Shown: positions 9,436 to 10,839 of the stretch, piece after piece
Layout: each line of letters begins with the position of its first letter
How positions within the stretch are numbered: position 1 is the first letter of the stretch
From: DASZXJ01 sp035545895
Lineage (GTDB): Bacteria > Planctomycetota > Phycisphaerae > Tepidisphaerales > Tepidisphaeraceae
Assembly (NCBI GenBank): GCA_035545895.1
Contig: DASZXJ010000029.1
Coordinates: forward strand, 1 to 10,839
Length of the DNA: 10,839 nucleotides
Direction of reading: 5' to 3'
The notes under the pieces: generated by a model
What the model saw: the letters and a program-made list of their open reading frames with translations, nothing else
Told to the model about the DNA's origin: nothing
Database searches by the model: none
Position numbers and translations under genes: made by a program

Positions 9436-9627
9436 GTGAAATATCGACAGCTTCTTCGCATGCTACAGGATGACGGCTGGCGACATGAGCGCACAACCGG
9501 CAGCCATATGATGTACGTCCATCCAACAAAACCGGGCCCAGTGGTTGTGTCGGCAGGCGGCAAGGAAGGACAGGATGTCCCGCGTGGAACTCTGAATAGC
9601 ATCCTCAAACAATCCGGGCTAAAATAA
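9436..9627 (+). CDS. hicA: HicA-family mRNA interferase toxin
   Basis: The 63-residue protein has the usual HicA size and double-stranded-RNA-binding-like fold. It opens with MKYRQLLRMLQDDGW, then has TTGSHMMYVHP with the catalytic His24 in the GSH motif, and ends with PRGTLNSILKQSGL. Family members cut mRNA (and tmRNA) when freed from HicB. The start is GTG at 9436, right after the -10 box. hicB begins eight bases after its stop, giving the standard toxin-first order. All key residues are present, so the toxin looks intact. Confidence 0.93.
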   Translation: MKYRQLLRMLQDDGWRHERTTGSHMMYVHPTKPGPVVVSAGGKEGQDVPRGTLNSILKQSGLK

Positions 9628-9635
9628 GAAAAGAC

Positions 9636-9860
9636 ATGGAGAAAGCCAATTCATACGTCTATGTGATCGAACGCGCGGAAGATGGTTCCTATTGGGCCTA
9701 TCTTCCTGATCTGCCCGGTTGCGCCACCACCGCGGACTCCGCGGAACAAGTCGAAAAGCAACTACAAGAGGCGGTTGAACTCTATCTGAGCTATTACCAC
9801 GAACGCGGACTTCCACCGCCACCTTCGCAAGCGAGAGTCGGTACACTAACGGCAGCATGA
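9636..9860 (+). CDS. hicB: HicB-family antitoxin
   Basis: The 74-residue protein matches the HicB partial RNase H-like fold: a YVYVIERAEDGSYWAYLPDLPGC core (residues 7-29), then TTADSAEQVEKQLQEAVELYLSYYHERG. It binds and neutralises HicA. It ends soon after this domain, in PPPPSQARVGTLTAA, so it lacks the C-terminal helix-turn-helix or ribbon-helix-helix found in many longer HicB proteins. It therefore may not repress the operon directly through its own DNA-binding domain. It follows hicA by eight bases without an obvious Shine-Dalgarno, suggesting translational coupling. Confidence 0.93.
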   Translation: MEKANSYVYVIERAEDGSYWAYLPDLPGCATTADSAEQVEKQLQEAVELYLSYYHERGLPPPPSQARVGTLTAA

Positions 9861-9929
9861 ATCGGTGCCTGAATCGGCCTCACGATCATTTCATGCAAGA
9901 AATTCGTTCCTATCTCCTCCTCAACTTCT

Positions 9930-10586
9930 TCAATAGCGACCGCGAATGCTTGGCGCTTTCTCCCTCTCCAGCACCCACGCTGTGTGCGGCGCCAAAGTCC
10001 GCCACAAATCCTCCGGCGTCGTGTGCTTTTCATCCAAACCTGGCGCCAAATCCAATCCGGAACTGCGAAACAGGTGATGCACAAACGCCGAGCAGTAATA
10101 CGACTGTGGCCGAGACAACAGGTTCGACTTGCTACGCAACGATGGATGTCGCAGCGCAAACAGCGTCCCAACCAACTCGCGCAACGAATAACGCGTACGG
10201 GCCGCGACCAGTTCCAGACCGCGCGACAGCAAACACGCGATCTGTTCATCGTTCAATCCAAAATCCAGAATCGCCAGCGAGCAATACATTCCCTCATTGT
10301 GGAACTTCGCCAGCCGATTTTCCTGCACGCCCAGCCGGATATGTTTGCGATGTATTTCCAGGTCTGATTCGATCACCCAATGATGCTTGTCGTGCCGCAC
10401 GCCTTGGAACAAAAACGCATGCGCCCAGCTTCCCCAGTTCTTATCCGCATCGACATGCCGTTGTGCGCGCGCGATGGCCTTGTCGATGAGTGTCGTGCCA
10501 TTGGCCAACCCCACCCGGCCCGGCAACGCGTATGTGTCCAGAAATTCCTGGTTGGACATTCCCGTGACGATGATCCGCTGGTTCAT
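9930..10586 (-). CDS. Putative permuted NlpC/P60 (YiiX-like) papain-fold hydrolase
   Basis: The 218-residue protein has no signal peptide or membrane segment. GSWAHAFLFQG (His56) is followed by HHWVIESDLEIHRK and, near the C-terminus, SYYCSAFVHHLFRSSG (Cys165). A His before the nucleophilic Cys, with CSAFV at the start of a helix, is the order expected for circularly permuted papain-like (YiiX/YaeF, LRAT-like) enzymes, which act on amide or ester bonds. This is a motif-level reading, and the protein may be catalytically different or inactive. ATG 10586 is the longest start; ATG 10559 (MSNQEF) is a fair alternative, and neither has a good ribosome site. It is convergent to hicB with a 69-base gap. 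The opposite strand also reads open for 210 codons, but that product is Pro/Thr/Ala-rich and lacks any motif. Confidence 0.6.
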   Translation of the reverse strand: MNQRIIVTGMSNQEFLDTYALPGRVGLANGTTLIDKAIARAQRHVDADKNWGSWAHAFLFQGVRHDKHHWVIESDLEIHRKHIRLGVQENRLAKFHNEGMYCSLAILDFGLNDEQIACLLSRGLELVAARTRYSLRELVGTLFALRHPSLRSKSNLLSRPQSYYCSAFVHHLFRSSGLDLAPGLDEKHTTPEDLWRTLAPHTAWVLEREKAPSIRGRY

Positions 10587-10643
10587 AAAAGCAGTTTAAC
10601 CGCACACCGTCAAACGCAAAAAATCCGCCGCCGTATTCATGCA
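10587..10643. other. Upstream region of the peptidase-like gene
   Basis: These bases precede the minus-strand gene. They hold a GTTTAACCG sequence near 10593, like the repeats before hicA, and an A-rich run at 10618-10623. No convincing promoter boxes were found for the minus strand. Confidence 0.3.
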
Positions 10644-10787
10644 TCGTTTCATGCCCAGTTTCACACCATGAAACTCGGCATGAGGCGACATTTCCTATCG
10701 CGGGAAACGCGCAGATGCGCGAAGATTCAGCGCATTTCATCGACAAATTAGCGCGTCCGACTCGTCACATGGCGCGCACTTTTGTGC
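10644..10787 (+). other. Cluster of consecutive hairpins, possible structured RNA or palindromic element
   Basis: Five potential stems follow one another in a stretch without a gene. The first pairs 10644-10663 with 10669-10688 around a CACCA loop: 17 Watson-Crick pairs, two G/U wobbles and one C/C mismatch. The second is TTTCC/GGAAA (10691-10707). The third is CGCGCA/TGCGCG (10708-10721). The fourth is GCGC-ATTT with AAAT-GCGC and a two-base bulge (10730-10754). The fifth is GCAC-TTTT-GTGC (10776-10787). The wobbles of the first stem form only in plus-strand RNA, hence the strand given. No T-tract follows the main stem, so it is not a simple terminator. It could be a small RNA, the leader of a gene beyond the window, or a REP-like element. 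Confidence 0.4.
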
Positions 10788-10820
10788 AGTTTCATGGAGC
10801 CTATAGACAAGAATTTGATC

Positions 10821-10836
10821 CACAGATTTCACAGAT
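10821..10836. repeat. Short tandem CACAGAT repeat at window end
   Basis: CACAGAT occurs at 10821-10827 and 10830-10836 with a nine-base period, in the context ATCCACAGATTTCACAGATGAC. Similar CACAGATT-type tandem words are known as dispersed intergenic repeats in various bacteria, and the array may go on beyond the edge. Only two units are visible. Confidence 0.35.
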
Positions 10837-10839
10837 GAC

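Noticed and set aside
9861..9929. Terminator between hicB and the convergent gene
   Set aside because: Only a TGAATCGG direct repeat was seen; no stem with a T-tract could be found.
9857..10489. Open frame of 210 codons on the plus strand after hicB
   Set aside because: It is Pro/Thr/Ala-rich, without motifs, and antisense to the minus-strand protein that has papain-like His and Cys motifs.
10644..10836. CRISPR array or tRNA in the terminal gene-free region
   Set aside because: There are no regularly spaced repeats with unique spacers, and no cloverleaf with the conserved T-loop GTTC pattern.

Overview
The window looks like a chromosomal segment of a moderately GC-rich, free-living bacterium. 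Gene content and style suggest Planctomycetota (perhaps Phycisphaerae) or a neighbouring PVC lineage. The pointers are a fused alpha-beta E1 of the 2-oxoacid dehydrogenase family, a secreted PL26/YetA-like rhamnogalacturonan lyase with Gly/Arg-rich insertions, promoters set almost directly on start codons, and a HicAB module. This assignment is inference; no rRNA or marker gene is present.

Positions 1-6490 hold a divergently arranged 2-oxoacid dehydrogenase complex. On the minus strand, the E2 acyltransferase (1237-3084) is followed by dihydrolipoyl dehydrogenase E3 (1-1196, cut by the window edge). On the plus strand, a DeoR/GlpR-type regulator (3216-3995) lies 17 bases ahead of an E1 alpha-beta fusion (4013-6490). 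The 131-base gap between the arms carries a strong sigma70-like promoter for the regulator, a direct repeat spaced exactly 42 bases, and overlapping small palindromes. The simplest reading is one regulator, probably sensing a phosphorylated sugar or similar metabolite, controlling both arms of a pyruvate (or related 2-oxoacid) to acyl-CoA complex. The E2 appears to have three lipoyl-type domains, but the first has Asp in place of the lipoylated Lys.

A long bidirectional hairpin terminator (6515-6563) separates this cluster from a convergent gene (6579-9293, minus). That gene encodes a signal-peptide-bearing protein of the PcRGLX/YetA (PL26) type, probably acting on the rhamnogalacturonan I backbone of pectin.

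Positions 9294-9860 contain a 142-base divergent intergenic region and a hicA-hicB toxin-antitoxin pair. The hicA promoter predicts a leaderless message starting at its GTG codon. Convergent to hicB is a 218-residue protein (9930-10586, minus) with the His-then-Cys order of permuted NlpC/P60 (YiiX-like) papain-fold enzymes.

The last 253 bases have no gene but are unusually rich in consecutive inverted repeats (10644-10787), led by a 20-position stem. This may be a structured RNA, a leader, or a palindromic element. The window ends in a short CACAGAT repeat.
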